From Mansonella perstans (Eukaryota > Nematoda > Chromadorea > Rhabditida > Onchocercidae), in the NCBI GenBank assembly GCA_037074765.1, contig JBAMDO010000575.1:1-64000 (forward strand): 64,000 bases of DNA. The letters are read 5' to 3'. A program made the translations under genes and the position numbers. Below, piece by piece: positions 11,083-26,600 of the stretch; within the stretch, counting starts at the first letter, position 1; each line of letters opens with the position of its first letter. Below the pieces are notes generated by a model. It was given only the letters and a program-made list of their open reading frames with translations, ran no database searches and was not told where the DNA came from.

Positions 11083-13395
11083 ATATTTGATTCAGTCACC
11101 TAATTATCTTAAATATATCAGTCACTAGGTAGCAAATATGATAAATTATTGATAGAGCCACTTGGCATAAGCAATGGTAGATTGAATGTAACATATAAAA
11201 GACTTCTGCATTATCTTTCAGAAGGCAATTAACAAAACCATTTCCCAGATAATAATTTACAAGAAATTATTATCAGTAAGCTTAATGAGTAGCAATTATA
11301 AAGCAAATCAAAAATTTATTAAATCGGAAAGATATTTAATTATCGAAAATTGATGAAATGGTCAAATATTTTGGTTAAATATTCCGTTTACTTGACCAAA
11401 TAATCAATGAGGAAGTGTTAATATCCTTGCCAAATAATCAGTAATGAAATGTCAATATCTGACCATAAATCTGTCAGATATTCATATTGCAGTATTTTAC
11501 CATCGGTGTTTTCTAACCTTTCATGGACTTAACTAAATTTTTTTTTTTAATTTAATCAAATTTCAAACAATTAGTTCAAGTATTGCAACAATGGTCTATT
11601 TAAAGCGAATAAAAATCTTTGAAGATAACTTCCAAAACTTCCGAAACATTCACTGATGTTTAGATGGAATATTCACTGATAAAGATGGAATAAGAAATAA
11701 ATTAATTACTTTCCATCTTGCCATACAGTATTTCTTTACCAACATGCGAGACAGAATTCTTTATAGAATCATTAATCAATACTCGAACAAATAAAATAAA
11801 CGAATGATAATGTGTAGGAAGAATATTCTTACAACCTATTTATCTCTAGAACTATTTCAAAAAGAATGGTATTAGAAACGATTAAATCAAGACATTTTAT
11901 TGATTTAGCTAGATTTCAGAGTTTAAATAAAAACAAGCTTATAACTTCTTACCAAATTTTCACTTTAAGTTTATGAAAACTAAAAAAAATGTTTGGTTGT
12001 CTTTTTTCTTACTTAATTAAGTTAAATGCTTTAATTACATTCTGCTTAAATTGAATCGTTTGAATTGATCTAATTCTAGTTAATGTATAAAAAAATAATT
12101 GGACAGAAGTGATAATAGCAAAAATTACTGTGAAGAAGCTCCATATGACACAGTCTGGTCCTATTTTATGTATAAATATCGGGCTGATCTTTTAAGTCAT
12201 TTTTATGAGGATATACTTCAGAAAACGTCAATTACTGTAACTTGAATTGTGTATGAATGGTTTTCATTTGATCACTGATAGTAGTCACACAGTATATTTG
12301 CACAAATGATTCAAATAGTAAATTGAAACCAAATTAAATTGACTTTAGATTTCTTTTTTATCGCTGCATGAAACTGGGTAAGAATTCATAGCGCTATAGT
12401 AAAAAAAAATAGAGCAAAAGAAAACGATTAAACATTGGTAAAGATCGAAAATTTGCAAACTTGTCACTACTTGTGACAAATTTGATTCAATAAAATCGGA
12501 TTAAAAATCCAATTTCAAATTTCAATCAATATTTGCTGCATATTCTCTACAATTGATATTCTGATAAAAGAGGAATGGCAAAATTTTGCTAAAATAGCAT
12601 GATTAATCGATTGATAAGTTTCAATTTAACTATTTTTTCTTTTCCGAAGATGAAAATATTTGTGAGAGAGAAAAAATGAATGATTATAAAATGATAGCGC
12701 TGATGACATTACTCAGAAGTGTTCTGATCAATTGCTTCTACTACTACTTAATATTGTACTTTTTTCTTTTTTAAATGAATTATAGTTATTTAAAACTTTT
12801 TTTTTTTTTTGTTAAGTACTTTTTCACCAGTGCTGCAGTGTTATTTTAATCTTTTTTAGTTGCTGAAGTATGTTTGTGGGATGTTGCTTGAAAGTCTGAT
12901 TGGATGATTTTAGCCGCCTAAAAGAATTTTACGTATTATATAAAGTCTTTTCCCTCCTTCCTTCCCTTCTTACGTTTAAATATAAAACTTTTTTCACTAT
13001 ACGGGAATAATAAGAAGAGGAGAAGGAGGAGGCGAGTAAGAAATATGAGGATGCCGGAAAAAAAAAAGCTTCAGCGGAAAAATTCAATCCTCTTTTTCAG
13101 CCTTCTTTCATCCAAAATTCATTTTTAACGCCTCTCTCATTATTTATTTATATTTGTTACCTGAACAGAACGAAAAAATCTCAATTTCCAGACGAAATCC
13201 TTCATTTTATCTAAAATGCTACAGTACTGATATAAATATTATTAGAACGCCTGGTAATTAGTTGATATCAATCAACTGCTACGATTACTGACTGATTTTA
13301 TTCAAAATTATGCTAATTGTCACATCATCGGGCTCTTTATAGTGTCCCCAAATAGAGTACTGCGAATAATAAATGACGCTTCGGGTTTCAACGCC
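11083..13395. other. intergenic, upstream of unc-49
   Basis: Between the transporter stop and the unc-49 start. It holds an imperfect tandem pair at about 11396-11465 (CCAAATAATCA followed by a related 25-30 base stretch, about 41 bp apart). No further gene was seen. The last kilobase is the probable unc-49 promoter region; a purine-rich run lies at 13005-13065. Confidence 0.5.
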
Positions 13396-16300
13396 ATGCA
13401 CCTTATCTCATACCTTTTCATCGTTTACTTTACCATTTACAACAGTACATTCGGATATATGTAAGTTAAAATGATATTTCAATTTCATTTTTAACACTGA
13501 AATTTTTTTTTGGAGCTGAAATGAATGTTGCCTATTCTATGATTCATCATTTGTTATAATTCTATTGGACTCTTCACCTCTGTCATTTCATCAAATATTT
13601 ATGAGAATTGCATTTAAAATTTTTGTGGAAAAAATGAAAGATAATTGATTGCTGGGACTTAATTTCACAAGCAAATTTTTGATTTGTCGGTAAAACTTAA
13701 AAAAATTAAAACGCTATTTAAATTTTAGAACAAAAAACCTCCGCTTTCTTGGTTTTGCAAGAAATTCTTAAATACAGTATGGTATGTCATATAAAATCAA
13801 GTATTTAAAAGTATTTTATTTTGGAAAAAGAAACCTTTCACGATTATTTGCTGAAATCTTAAAATGTTTAGTTTTGTTATTTATTGGCTCTTTTCCAGCG
13901 TGCATGCCATTAACTGCAAAGCATAATGCAAAATAATTAAAGACTTAAAATTAAAATGCAACAACACTAATCAAAAACCTAAAAAAAATGAATGGAATAA
14001 GTGAGGAAGGTTGATAGGAAAGAAAAATTTAGAGAAAAAAATTTTTCGTTATCATCAGATCCATCTCATCACCGCAAATTTAATGTTAGATTTTAAAATT
14101 TAATCTTTTTGATCAACTTCGCACTCCAGTTATTTTCTATCATTCTAGTATTTTGTATAAACCGATTAAAAAGTTTAATTTGAATTTACGAGTACTTAAA
14201 TCATTTTACTTGTATATCAGTGTATCCGTGTAACAATTGATTTAATAGTTGCATGGTAGAGAAATATTTCAAATTCTCAATTCAACAAAATATTAATAGA
14301 CAGCCACAGTAACATGACTTTGTTATTTAATTTAAAACTCATCAAGCTAACATGACTTTGTTGTTTGACAACTCATTAAATCTTTACTGATTAATCATTT
14401 GCTTTTCCATCTCTTCTAAAAACATTAAAAAAATTATGCGCATTGAATTGGCTGTTGAAATGATGAATAGTTTTGTTAAAAAGATCAGGCAGTTTTTGTT
14501 TCACATGACAGAATGGGCAAGTTTTATGCAAATTAGTAATTAGGTGAAAATATTTTATCATTTGCCATTTGCGTCAATAATCAATTAATTTCGTTGCATA
14601 AATGAGAATGATGCAACTATATGCATTTGAAAAAAATATGATTCATAAAATTGCAATAAAACAAAAACATACTACAGCAAATATAGCAAATCTTAATTGA
14701 TAGGATTTTTCCAACTTCCATTCGATTGGCAAAAAAATTTTCTTTGAAAATGGATCTTTGAAAAGTTTCATCGATGTTCAATTTTTTCTCAGTTCACGAA
14801 AATATTTTTGAAAAGTATACTTTTAGTTCTTTTTCTCCTGGAACAACTGCTTCTTGAAAGTTTTGCAACCTCTTCGCTTTTCAATAACAAATGTTTTGAA
14901 AGTGATGAGTAATGAGATGAATTACCTTAAGCAATTAACAAAACATTGTAATTACCGCCGATTAATTTACAGAACTATGGAAGAAAAGTGAAAATCTTTC
15001 AGTATTTTTGTAAAAATGAAACTGGCATTTACAAGGAATTTCTTGGTCCAATGAAAGCTCTCGAAAATTCACTGAGCCAGAAAGAAGCAAATAAACTTCA
15101 TCGATTATTGTGAAGCGAAAACATTAAATTACATAGTTTACACAATTTTTTGGGCAAATTCAGTGAAATTTGATGCCAAAAAATTCTTTAAAATAGAAGC
15201 ATATGAAACAAATTATTTTAAAATTGCTTTCTGTTGCGAAATTTGTTTGAAATTTGAATTTAGAGCCAAATTAAATTTAAATTTAATTGAATTTAAAGTT
15301 AAAACTTTGTTGCTGCCAATGTAGCAACGAAGCTTTATCGATCATGGCTTTTATTACATAAACTATTGAAATTTAAATTCATCCCTAAAATTTCCATTCT
15401 GTTTTTTGTTCTCTTTCCCTTCGAAACTTTCTGAAAGTTCCGAATTTTAAGCAAAACTGAAACATTTCACTTTATTTCAAAGCTTTTCTAAACTACGCAA
15501 AGCATTTTTCTTGAAGAAATGAATATTTAAAATCAGTGATCGTAAAACATATGAACAAAAGAGCCAACGTGTAAAATTTTTAAATTCAAATTTTTTAGAC
15601 TTTTTTAAAATTTTAACAAGCACTTTTTGAACAGAAACAAAATAACATTATGAAGTTGCTAGTTGTGCATAATTTTTCAGTGATAGTTTTCTTGAAGAAA
15701 ATTGAAAGCTTGGACATTTCATTTATCTAAAAATCCAAAAATTTTTCTTTGAAAAATTGAAGAATAACAACTAATGTTTTTGTTTATGTAAAAAATTGAT
15801 TTGCTTGTGTTTTTAAATTTCTAATTCTATTAGTTCAAATTTTCATTGATTCCTTCTTTTTCACTTCCTAGCAGATTATTTTCATTCAAAACCGGGAAAT
15901 TAAATTTTACGAACTTTTTGGAAAAAGACTGATGAATGGATTAAGGGATAAGAAAGATTTCTCACCCTTGAAACGTCTTCTTCCGCGGTAATCCAATTTT
16001 AAATCATAGTTGACAATGTAGTCCATTATTTCTCTTACATACCACAATGAGAATAGTATTGGTTTCTCGAAAAGTTATCGTCTATTTCAAAAAACCTATA
16101 TTTTCTTCTTTTACTAGTAATTAAGAATAAATTTTATTTGGACTACAATCACTTAATTTACTGCTACAAATTAAGAAGTTCAAAATTATTTGCGCTAGAT
16201 GAATTAAACTTTCAAAAATTAACAATTATTTGCAGTAAATTTGAAGTTAAGCATTTTGGAAAGTACAATAAAAATTTGCATTGCAGAGAATATCCGGATA

Positions 16301-19300
16301 GAACTCTTTTCAACACAACAGCAATCTCTGATATCTTGAATCGACTTGTCGATAAATCTACTTACGATAAAAGACTGAGGCCTAAATATGGTGCTGAACC
16401 AGTTGACGTAGGTATAACAATACACGTGTCCAGTATCAGTGCTGTTTCCGAGGTTGATATGGTACGTCATCTTTGAATTTATTTAAAATAATTTTGTTGA
16501 AAAATATGTTCTTCTCATTATAATAATTTTTTATAGTTGCACCCTAATACTTGCTTATTGTTCTTCTCAATACATTTTTCTTTGCAAAATTACTGGAATA
16601 ATTAACTTAAAAAATTTCAAAATATATCAATTAATTATTTTTTTGATAAATTCTTTCATTATCATGACGAAATATACAGCGAATAAATGAAGTGAGCTGT
16701 AAAACAATTTGAATTCGGATGTAGATACTGATAAAATAAAGTATTAATATTAAAAAAAATGAGAATTTTTTTTTTATTAAAAAAATTAAAAAAAAAATTT
16801 TCATTTGTTAAATATCGTGTTCAAGGAATTTTCTCTTTTGCTTTTCTTTTCATAAAGTTTTTCTTTTTTCTCATTTTCACTATGAAATTTTATTTTTGAA
16901 GACAGTTTTCCATAAAAATAATTGAGATTGCAGGAAGTTCTCTTGCTAATGAATGTAATTAAACAAATTTCGACTAGTTTCCATTATCACTGCATATTTT
17001 TGAATTTACTGCATTTGAAAATGCATCAGAAAATGTACTGCTTAAATAATTAGAAATTCAAATTTGATTTGCAAAAATTTACTTGTTTTGTTCGGAAGTC
17101 TTAAATTACTTTATTTTGAAGCTATTATTATTTTCGAACTCAACTCATCAATTTTCTTGCGCAATCAATGTTTTACGTATATTACATGGCTTAATTGTAC
17201 AAATAGTGGATGTTAGCTTAACTTGGCTTTAACATGAATAATCCTGGCCAAAACATTCATTAATTTATATCTCTTGGGAATCGCACCACTTTAATAAAAA
17301 GCAATAAATTTTCCGGAAAGAGGTGATTTTATCAAATGTCAGACCTGTGAATACTGATTTCGCAGTCAGTGAGGATTGGATTTAAGAGTTGCTTTAATAA
17401 AGTTGAAATTCCATTCAAATCAAGAGCGAAATGATAAAAAATAAATAATGAATTTGTACTTTAAACAGTAAAATGTTGCCTTTTTTCCTTCTTATGCTCA
17501 AATGGAACAAAACAATTGCTTAAACGACGTCGCCTTGTTTTTGAAATATTAGAAAATCTCTAATTGTCCTTCAAATCGATATCTGTTGACACATGAGAAA
17601 AATTTTGTTTTTTTTTTTCTTTTTTCTAATGGAAATTTCTCCATCTCATTGCTTAAAATTGGCCATACTGAAAAGAAGGCCATCAAGAACAGAAAATATA
17701 CAATCTCCAATTGAATTGGCATATGTAAATGGAGGGAATGTGTAATTTTGTCAACACAATGTTTTTTAGAATTATGTCTGTGATAACTCTTTACTATACT
17801 TATGGCGGCATAATTTATTATTTTTCTCAGTTACAGTTTTATACTAAAAGAATTGATCACCAATACTATCATTTCATCAACTTTTATTTTTATCAAATTC
17901 ACTGCAATATTTCATTTTGACTTACTAATTACTTATTTTGTTTTTTAAAGCGATTAAAAGTTATTAAATTATTAGTTAAAAGGTACGTATCGACACTTCC
18001 TGATAGTGATAATGATAATGATGATAACAATGCAGTAGAAGTTTTGTTTATAACCAAAAGAGTTGAATTTTTCTCTGTTAAATGTCGAGAATAGATTTCC
18101 CAACAACTTCAAGTTTTGGCCTGAATTGCTTCTTAATTTTACTATAAATTATTGAGCATAAAAAAACTTCGTCATATATTTCTGAATGGAAAAAAAATTA
18201 AATTAATTATTATTTAATGTTGGCTTTTTCCTAAAACATGCAAATATCGTTGAGCAAGTATATCAAAGTAAGTATAATTTAGTTTCAAAATTTTCGCTGA
18301 AATTATTGGAACACAAACACAGGGATCTACAATCGTTACCAAATATAACAAAGATAATGAAATCGCTATTATTTCTTATCATCAAATGTATTATTTATGA
18401 GTAGTGCTTGTCACTGAGACAAAAAATTTCTTAAAATTTTTTGAAAAAAAGACAATCTTTATCATTGATTTGCAATACTTCCTTGAAGTCAAGCTGATGT
18501 TTAAAAAAAAGTTGAACTTCATAACTTGTCAATTTAGTGATTTTTTTTGCTAGCTAACCAACAATTCTAAAATGAAAGCATCACGAAATGAGTCACAGTT
18601 GTATTAAAAATTCGTTTTGGTTTTTTTTTTTTTTTCTATAGTTTAACAGGGGTTCAATAAATACCGTACAATCGTAACAGGTTATCATAATCTGTGTTTC
18701 TCATTTGAATAAATGAGTGAATGAATGAATGAAAGATTGATTGATGGACAAAGGAAGAGAGTATGAAGTTGTTATGAAATAATTCATAAAGTCAAATTCG
18801 TTTAAAAAAGTTTCAAATGTTTAAATCAGATTAAAATGCTTAGAATTACATATAAAATACAATAAAATAATGAATTTTGATTTATTTAAAAGTGACATTG
18901 TCACTTAAAATAGAAAAAAATAACTTCATATAATTATAAATACATATTTTTCTAAATAACTTACTGCACATATATTAAAAGCTAGTTTATTTCAAAAACA
19001 TAATAGATTCATGCCTTTCTTTAAAATTTTTAACTTGCAATTTGTCATAAAAGCTTTTTCAATAAAATTTCTGTAAATATTTCCTTTGAAATATTATAAG
19101 ACACAATTCACAACAGATTCTTTGAAAAACTTTTCTAACATTTCTAATTTCTAACTTTTGTGAAATATTTTCTTCGAACACTTGCAAATGCAATTTATCG
19201 GAAATTCTTTGCAAATATTATATTCATTTCTATGTCTGATTCGTCATAATTGATTAAATATCATTACCGATTATCGATTAGAATGTGCCTACGGTTTGAG

Positions 19301-22300
19301 TGATATTTGTGAAATCGTCCTATGTTAGCAAAATTCATTTGAAGTAGAACCATTGTTGCAAATGGATAAATATGAAAAACAAGACATGCAAATCAGCATG
19401 CACTTAGCTGAAAAATTGGAATCTCTGAATAAATTTTCGATTTACCAAGCCATCCAGTATAATTTAATAAAATAACGAAATATGCTAATTTTAAGTTGCT
19501 CCCATTTTTTTATAAATTTAATTTGCAATTTATAAAGGAAGGACTTTAACTAAAACTTTAACGAAACTAACGAATCATTTCTTTTGTAAAAGTAAGTAAC
19601 AAAATAATAAGCATTCAGAAATTTTAATCACTAATTTGTTAAATTATTTGTTTACATTTAATTCTTGCAAAAATTTATTATTTTGAAAGTTTAAAATTAA
19701 TTAATTTCCTCTCTTTCCATTTCCGTTCCAGGCAATATAAATTAAAATTTGTTTCAAAATGATCAAATGCATAATTGCTGAGAAAAACTTTGAAGCGTTG
19801 AAATTTTAGGACTTCACACTTGATTTTTATTTGCGACAAACCTGGCAAGACCCACGCTTAGCATTTGGTGACATGTATTATGGCTATCAGAATGGAAAAA
19901 TTGAATCGTTAACGGTATATACATTTGATCCATTTTAATGAAATTTATACATTTAATTTATTTTCATTGAATTTCGATTATTTTATGCATAACTAATGAT
20001 CTAACAGATGGGATAGAGATTTTAAACACAGCAGGATTTGCATTATTTTTGATTTAACTTTACAATCTTTCTTGTTTCTTTTTTGGAGAAAGTTTTAAAC
20101 TTTTCTCAAATCACATCCTTCTTTCAGTATTATAATAAATTGATTAGTTTCGAAAGAAAAAAGATTTTTTTCTTTTTACTGCTGAAAATATATATTCACC
20201 ATAGTTTCCTCAAAAAAAATTTTTTTTTTTGAAAATGGGACAAGTGAACTTTTAGTTGAAGATGGCAACAAATTTTAAAATGCTTCAACTTTTTTCCCGA
20301 CAATGGACTAACGCATCCACTTTGATTTGAAAGACGCTCCAACGCAATGCGCAATAGTTTTTGATGAAAATAAATTTAATTGAATAAAATTAATTTAATT
20401 TTATGAATAAAATAACAATCAAAAGGGAGAGAGTAATTTCGTGACTGTTTTATATAAAAATAATCAAAAAAATTTCAATTTCCAATTTCAAATTGTTGAA
20501 AAAAGTGAAATAAAACAATACAAAAGCAACTGTCTTGAAGTAAACATTGCCAGTCCGCAGTCGATGTCATTATTTATTATTTCAGGTTGGTGTAGATTAT
20601 TTAGAGAAACTTTGGAAACCGGATACATTTTTCCCGAATGAAAAAAAATCATTCTTTCACACAGCAACAACGCACAATTCTTTCTTAAGAATCGATCCGG
20701 ACGGCACTGTTTTCACTTCCCAAAGGTTTTATTATATTCTTTTTTTTTTTGTTTGACAATTCTTACCGATGAATCGCTTTTTCTATTAATTTGTATTTGA
20801 ACGCATTTTTCTTTGCTTATTTATAAATTCATATCATCATTATCATCACTGCTAATATTGACATCATTATAATTATCATTAACAGTTTATTTTATCGCCA
20901 TCGATGTCACCATACACCATCGCTATAATCGTTGCCTCATAATCAGCATTATTATTGTATTTTAGAAAATTATTATTTAGGATTAAAATGTGGAAGCAAA
21001 ATGGAAAAAATAAAAGCTTAATAAGTTAATCAGTCTCTTAATTAATCATTCAATCATTACTCAGTCTCTCAATGAATCTCAACAATAACTTGTTCGATTT
21101 TTTTTTTTGCCATCGTTGCAGGAAGCTAAGAATGGAAAGGGAAAAAGAAAATTAGTAAATGTATGTAAATATTACGGTAAAATGATATCAGCCATGTGAT
21201 GCATCACATTATCACGTCACATTACAGCAAATTAATAAATAATTCTTTCCTTCTCTCAAATATCTTTTATCCATTTTAATTGACAATCTTGATATTAATA
21301 GAAGCAATTTAATTGCAAAAAGAGAAAATGGGTGCTATAAATTTTTTTTCTTTCTTGATGATCTGCCGAAAAACTCATTTTTTTTTTGGTAAAGTAAGAC
21401 GAGATAAGGATAATAGGATAAGGTAACATGATAGGATTTAAAGTGAGGAAAATAAATGCAGAAGGAAAAAAGAAAAAAGTTATAAAATTTTCCTTTTTTA
21501 AGAAGTCTAAAAACTTTTCCTTTTTCCTCGTTTCACAATTTATTAGATAAAAGAAAGGGAATGAATAAAGGAATGATGAATGAGACCGGAAAGCAATGGA
21601 CAGATGAATGAGAGACATTAAGGCTTAAAGGAAGAAATTCGAAATTTAGCTAAGTACAAGCAAAAGAAAGCTAGAGAAAGATCAATACATCATTCAGTTT
21701 GATTATAATCATCATTCCTCATTTTCCAACAAAAAGAAGACAAAATAAGAAAGGGTTTTGTTTAAAATTGAAATGGATTGTATTATTTAAAATTTGACAA
21801 ATAAGCGAAATCATTTTTGATCTAACCAAATGTACATTTTACTCACCAATTTAGAAGTCCGATGTGCAAAAATGTTTTTTATACATTATTCCTTTTTCCG
21901 CTCTTGACAGTTATGCAAAGTTAGGCTCAACGAAAATTTACTTTAAATGAAAATCATTTTATTTTTTAAAACAGAGATAAGCATAATACGATAATTGTGC
22001 CTGCAGCAAATATAGTGCATGCTTGACTTTGTTATTCATTTCTATCGGCAAAAATAATCAGTTTTTCTATGTTAAATGATGACTGTGGAGATCTGTTGTA
22101 AATTCAAATTTTAACAAAAACTAAAATGAAAAGAGAAGAAAAAAGTGAGTGGCAAAAATTGAAATGCATGTCATATTATCAACAATGATCTAATAGAAAT
22201 CTCCCAAATGATTAACACTGTTAAAATTGAGGTTATTTTTGTTCAGATTAACGGTGACAGCAACATGTCCTATGAAACTGCAACTTTTCCCAATGGATTC

Positions 22301-23616
22301 ACAGAAATGCAAACTTGAAATCGAAAGCTGTAAGATTCCCTTCTTTTTTCTTCAAATTTCTTTGCTGATATCGTCTCTAAAGACTAAAAAAAGTATAAAT
22401 ATTTTTAACTTTTCAGATGACTAAAAATTTTCAGCTTTATCATTTATCACTTGCAAAAATTTGTAAAATTTGAATTTCATTTCAAATTAATTTGATAATG
22501 ACCAAAAAAATGCTTTTTTTATTTGGATATGAAATTCTAAAGTAGAATTTTGAATGAACTGTTTTTTGCTCTTCATATTCCAACTCACTTTTGAAAAACT
22601 AGTTTCAATTAAAATTGTATTTTCATATGCTCATGTGAAATTTGTTGAATTTGAAAAGGTGCACCAGTGTCTCTCATTTATTGTCAATCCTTTTCGATAG
22701 CTCTGAAAGAAATTCAATTTTGAATTGTATTATCCAAGTTTCACAAATTTTCTACCTTTCGTAACTACATTGTTTAATGTGGTTTTTTACTTGTTTTCAT
22801 CAATTATATTTGATTTTCAATCAATAAGAAAACAATAAATTAAAAGCTAAAATCGATGTTAAATAATTCACATGTGTTTGTGATCAAAATTTTCAAATTA
22901 AACTGTTTATGGTTAGCGTATATTTAATGTTTTATATAATTTGAAGCGAAACTTCATTGTGTAAACAAATGCATTTGCCATTCCTTAAATTTTAATTAAT
23001 GACTATTTAAAGCAGTTGAAATAATTATCAGCTTAATAATTTCAATTGTTATCATTACTCGATTGTTGTATGTAGCCATTGATAACTGTGACAATTAAAA
23101 ATGTCATTATTCAATGCTATTCAGTGTGCTTAAGAAAAATTGTGACCATGCGAACTGATCATGAATAGATGTTTTGTATGGAGTCTCACGTAAGTTTAAT
23201 TTATTTCACATAAACCATATTGAGGCAGGGCGCACATTTTGAATTATTAAGGTAAGCTTAAATGAAATTATCTTCTACTAATTGCTTCTCAATTAATCAA
23301 TGCTCTGATCTGGCAAAATATTCTACAAAGCTTTTCTGATTTTAAGAAATCTTTTCAAATATCCAACTACCTGCCACTCACAATGTTTATCATTTCACAA
23401 ATAACTAAAAAAATTTTCAAATTTTTTTAAGAAAAGATATTGCATATCTTAGCCGGAAATTTTGGAACTGTAATAGTTCCAAATTGAAAATTTTGAAATG
23501 CTTCAAAATGACTAAATTGAAATGTAATCAAATCCAATAAAAGCTTTTCCTTCTTCCCTGGTTTTGTTTTTACTTTCATTTCGCTTTCCACTTATCTTTT
23601 GTAATTTAATATTCTC

Positions 23617-23647
<31 letters not shown>

Positions 23648-26600
23648 GTGAATGTGACTTTAAAATAAAGTAGCTTGCAATGAATATATTTGACAGATCA
23701 GAATACTTCATGTTATACTTAAGCTTGGCTTCATTTACTTCTTGTAACTTGAAATTAACAATTCTAACAATTCATATTGCATTTTTGGTTTGAATTAAAT
23801 GTCTTCGTCTGATACTGCGGGAAAAAGTATGCTTAATGGTTATACATTCATAAATTAAAACAGCTATTATATTTTATTTATGGGAATGGTGATTCTAATT
23901 CTAATTCATGAAATGCTATTCTAATTCAACCAGCTTCATGATATTAATGTCATTGCAGGATAAATATTCAGGATACGATCATCTATTATCTAATTATTTT
24001 TGTAAAAGATAACTTAGCCTGAGAATTGATTTAAATGAAAAAGACTTTTTTGTCGAATAATGACAATTTAATGATCATGACCGTATCCTGAAAGAGCTTA
24101 TCAGGCGTTGCCTGTTAGTTGCAACTTATCCATTAATCAATTTTCACTAAAGATTTAAAAATTGAATATATGAGTCAAATTAGAAATAGTACGACTACAG
24201 TAATAATAAGCATACAATGTGAAAATTTGAGCTTTTTTAAAGTGCATAATTAATTATTGAACAATTTGCAACAAATTAAATTATATTGAAATTGTTGAAG
24301 TTTCTAATTAAGAGCATAATTATTTAGGAAATAATTCCCGGTATCATTTTCTATCCTGCAGCATGTCAACTATTTTAAACTAAAGCTTTTACATTTTTTT
24401 AATACCCAAACTGATAACTTAAATCTTTGTTTAAGCTTTATTTGCTTGCTTGTTTTTTTTTTTTTTTTTTGTTTAATATAATAAAATTAACTTAATTGCA
24501 TCCAAATACATTAGTTTCATTTTTATGCTTCTGCTATGCTAATGGTTGCAATTATTCCTACTTATTACTGTCCACATAAGACACTGGTGCACATCGTTTT
24601 CAGCTCTTTTGATCTTCTGAAAAAAAAACTAAAATTTTTAAATCTTTTAAAATGCTAAATTTGCTATTTTTCAGATGGCTATACAACCGCTGATATAGAT
24701 TTATTCTGGGGTAAAGATCGTAGGGATACGAGTCAAGTTGTCGGGTTCGAAAATATTTCGTTGCCACAATTTAAGCCAGTCGGATATCGAGTGAATGTTA
24801 CTAGGGCAACCACTTCTTCAGGTGATTCTAACTGCAATTATCATTAATATTAATATTAGTAGCAGTTGCAATGATGAAAGTGATAACGATAATCAAGATG
24901 TGTTGATAAAAGACAAGACATTTGATACCTGTTGAAGATATTTGAAGTTAAATTGCAAAAAAAAGGAAAAAAATCATAATTTTAATTCAAAAATAAAAAT
25001 TATATTATCAGTTTTTTTTTTAGAAAAAAATTCCATAACAAAAGCCTTTTTTCGCTCTCTTTTATGGCATTAAAATTAAAAATTTTTAATCTTTTCTTGC
25101 TTCGCCAAATAACCAAGAGAACATGCAAACTTAAGAAGTTATTTGAGCAATAATTTTATTCTTCCGCTGCTTGCCAGAAGATGAAGAAGTAGCCTATATT
25201 GGTCTCTTGGCCATATTCATGTGCCATTCAAGTTTATTTATCTTTTTCCTCTTTTTATTCCATTCTATGTTTACATGTAACAATATATTGAAATTAATGG
25301 TTTTATTCATTAAAAAAAATTCGGTGGACCGTCACTTGGAACATTTTTGGGAGAATATATACTTGAAATGAATTACGGAGGAAGCATTTAAGTGTGATGA
25401 TAAGAGAGTTATTAGCCATCGAAGAGGAAATCATTCTTTTGGAATTTTGTCAGAGATTGGACAAAAAAAGAAAGGAGAAAAGATTGGAGAAATGAGCAGG
25501 GAATTACACTGAAACTATTTGTGTTACAATTACTTCCAGTGAAATTCAAATGATCAGAAAAGAGAAGAGAAGGAGAGAGAGAAAAAGAGAGAAAAATGAA
25601 CTTTTTAAAATAATTTACAATTTTTGAAAGTAATTTGTAAAGTTTTTTTCCTTCTTTTTCTTTTTTCTTTTAGCATTTTCTCAGTAAAACTTGGGAATGA
25701 GGTTTGATTTTTTGACATTTAAGAAAAGAAAATGAAAAACCTTTCAATAATTTACATTTTAGAATTACCAACACTAAATGATTTAATTTTATAAAAAGCG
25801 AATGAGCAATTTTGTTTAAATTTGAAATTAATTCACTTTATTGCCTCAAGACCACAATAAAAAGTTAAAAAAAAAGTTCGATAAACTAAATAAATCATTT
25901 AGAAAATGACCTCAAATGACAGGCAGAAGATTTTTAAAAAAATAAGAAAAAAGTTGTGGAAAAAAGTATTAGCAATATTTATTTGAAGTTCGACTAATTA
26001 AATTTCACCATTGCAGGTGTATATGTACGATTGTATTTCGAAGTGCTGCTGGGTCGTAACCTTGGCTTCTACCTCATGAACATTATCATTCCTTCGATGC
26101 TTATTGTTACCATTTCCTGGGTATCATTTTGGCTCAGTCGTGAAGCATCACCGGCACGAGTCGGTCTTGGTGTTACCACCGTTCTAACGATGACCACACT
26201 TATCACCACTACTAATGTAATTTCAAATTTCATTTTTCATTGAAATTTTTAAAAAATGATTGATGGATTTTACAAAGTCTTGTGATAATTTTGAAACGTT
26301 TGGAAACATTTAAAATGTCATCTAGTTGGATGGAATAATTTCTTTCTGAAAAAGCAAAGAGATTCCTAACTGCCAATGAAGTTTGAAATATTTTTTTCCA
26401 GTTTGAATTCATAAAATGCACTCAAAAATATACTGATTGTGATAGTTTATATTTTAGCAGCAAAAGAACTCTGAAAACAGAAAAAATTCTCTATTAATTA
26501 ATTAATCAGACTTAGCTTATGTAAAATCTACACTCTTTGTTTCTTGTTTTTCAGAATGCGATGCCAAAAGTTAGTTATATCAAAGGGCTTGATGTCTTTT

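Noticed and set aside
13381..13460. Alternative unc-49 start at an earlier ATG near 13374 in another frame
   Set aside because: That frame gives no signal peptide and the wrong phase at the first junction; the ATG at 13396 gives both.
22330..24674. Search for an UNC-49A-type exon set
   Set aside because: No frame with M1-M4 or Cys-loop receptor motifs was found on the plus strand.
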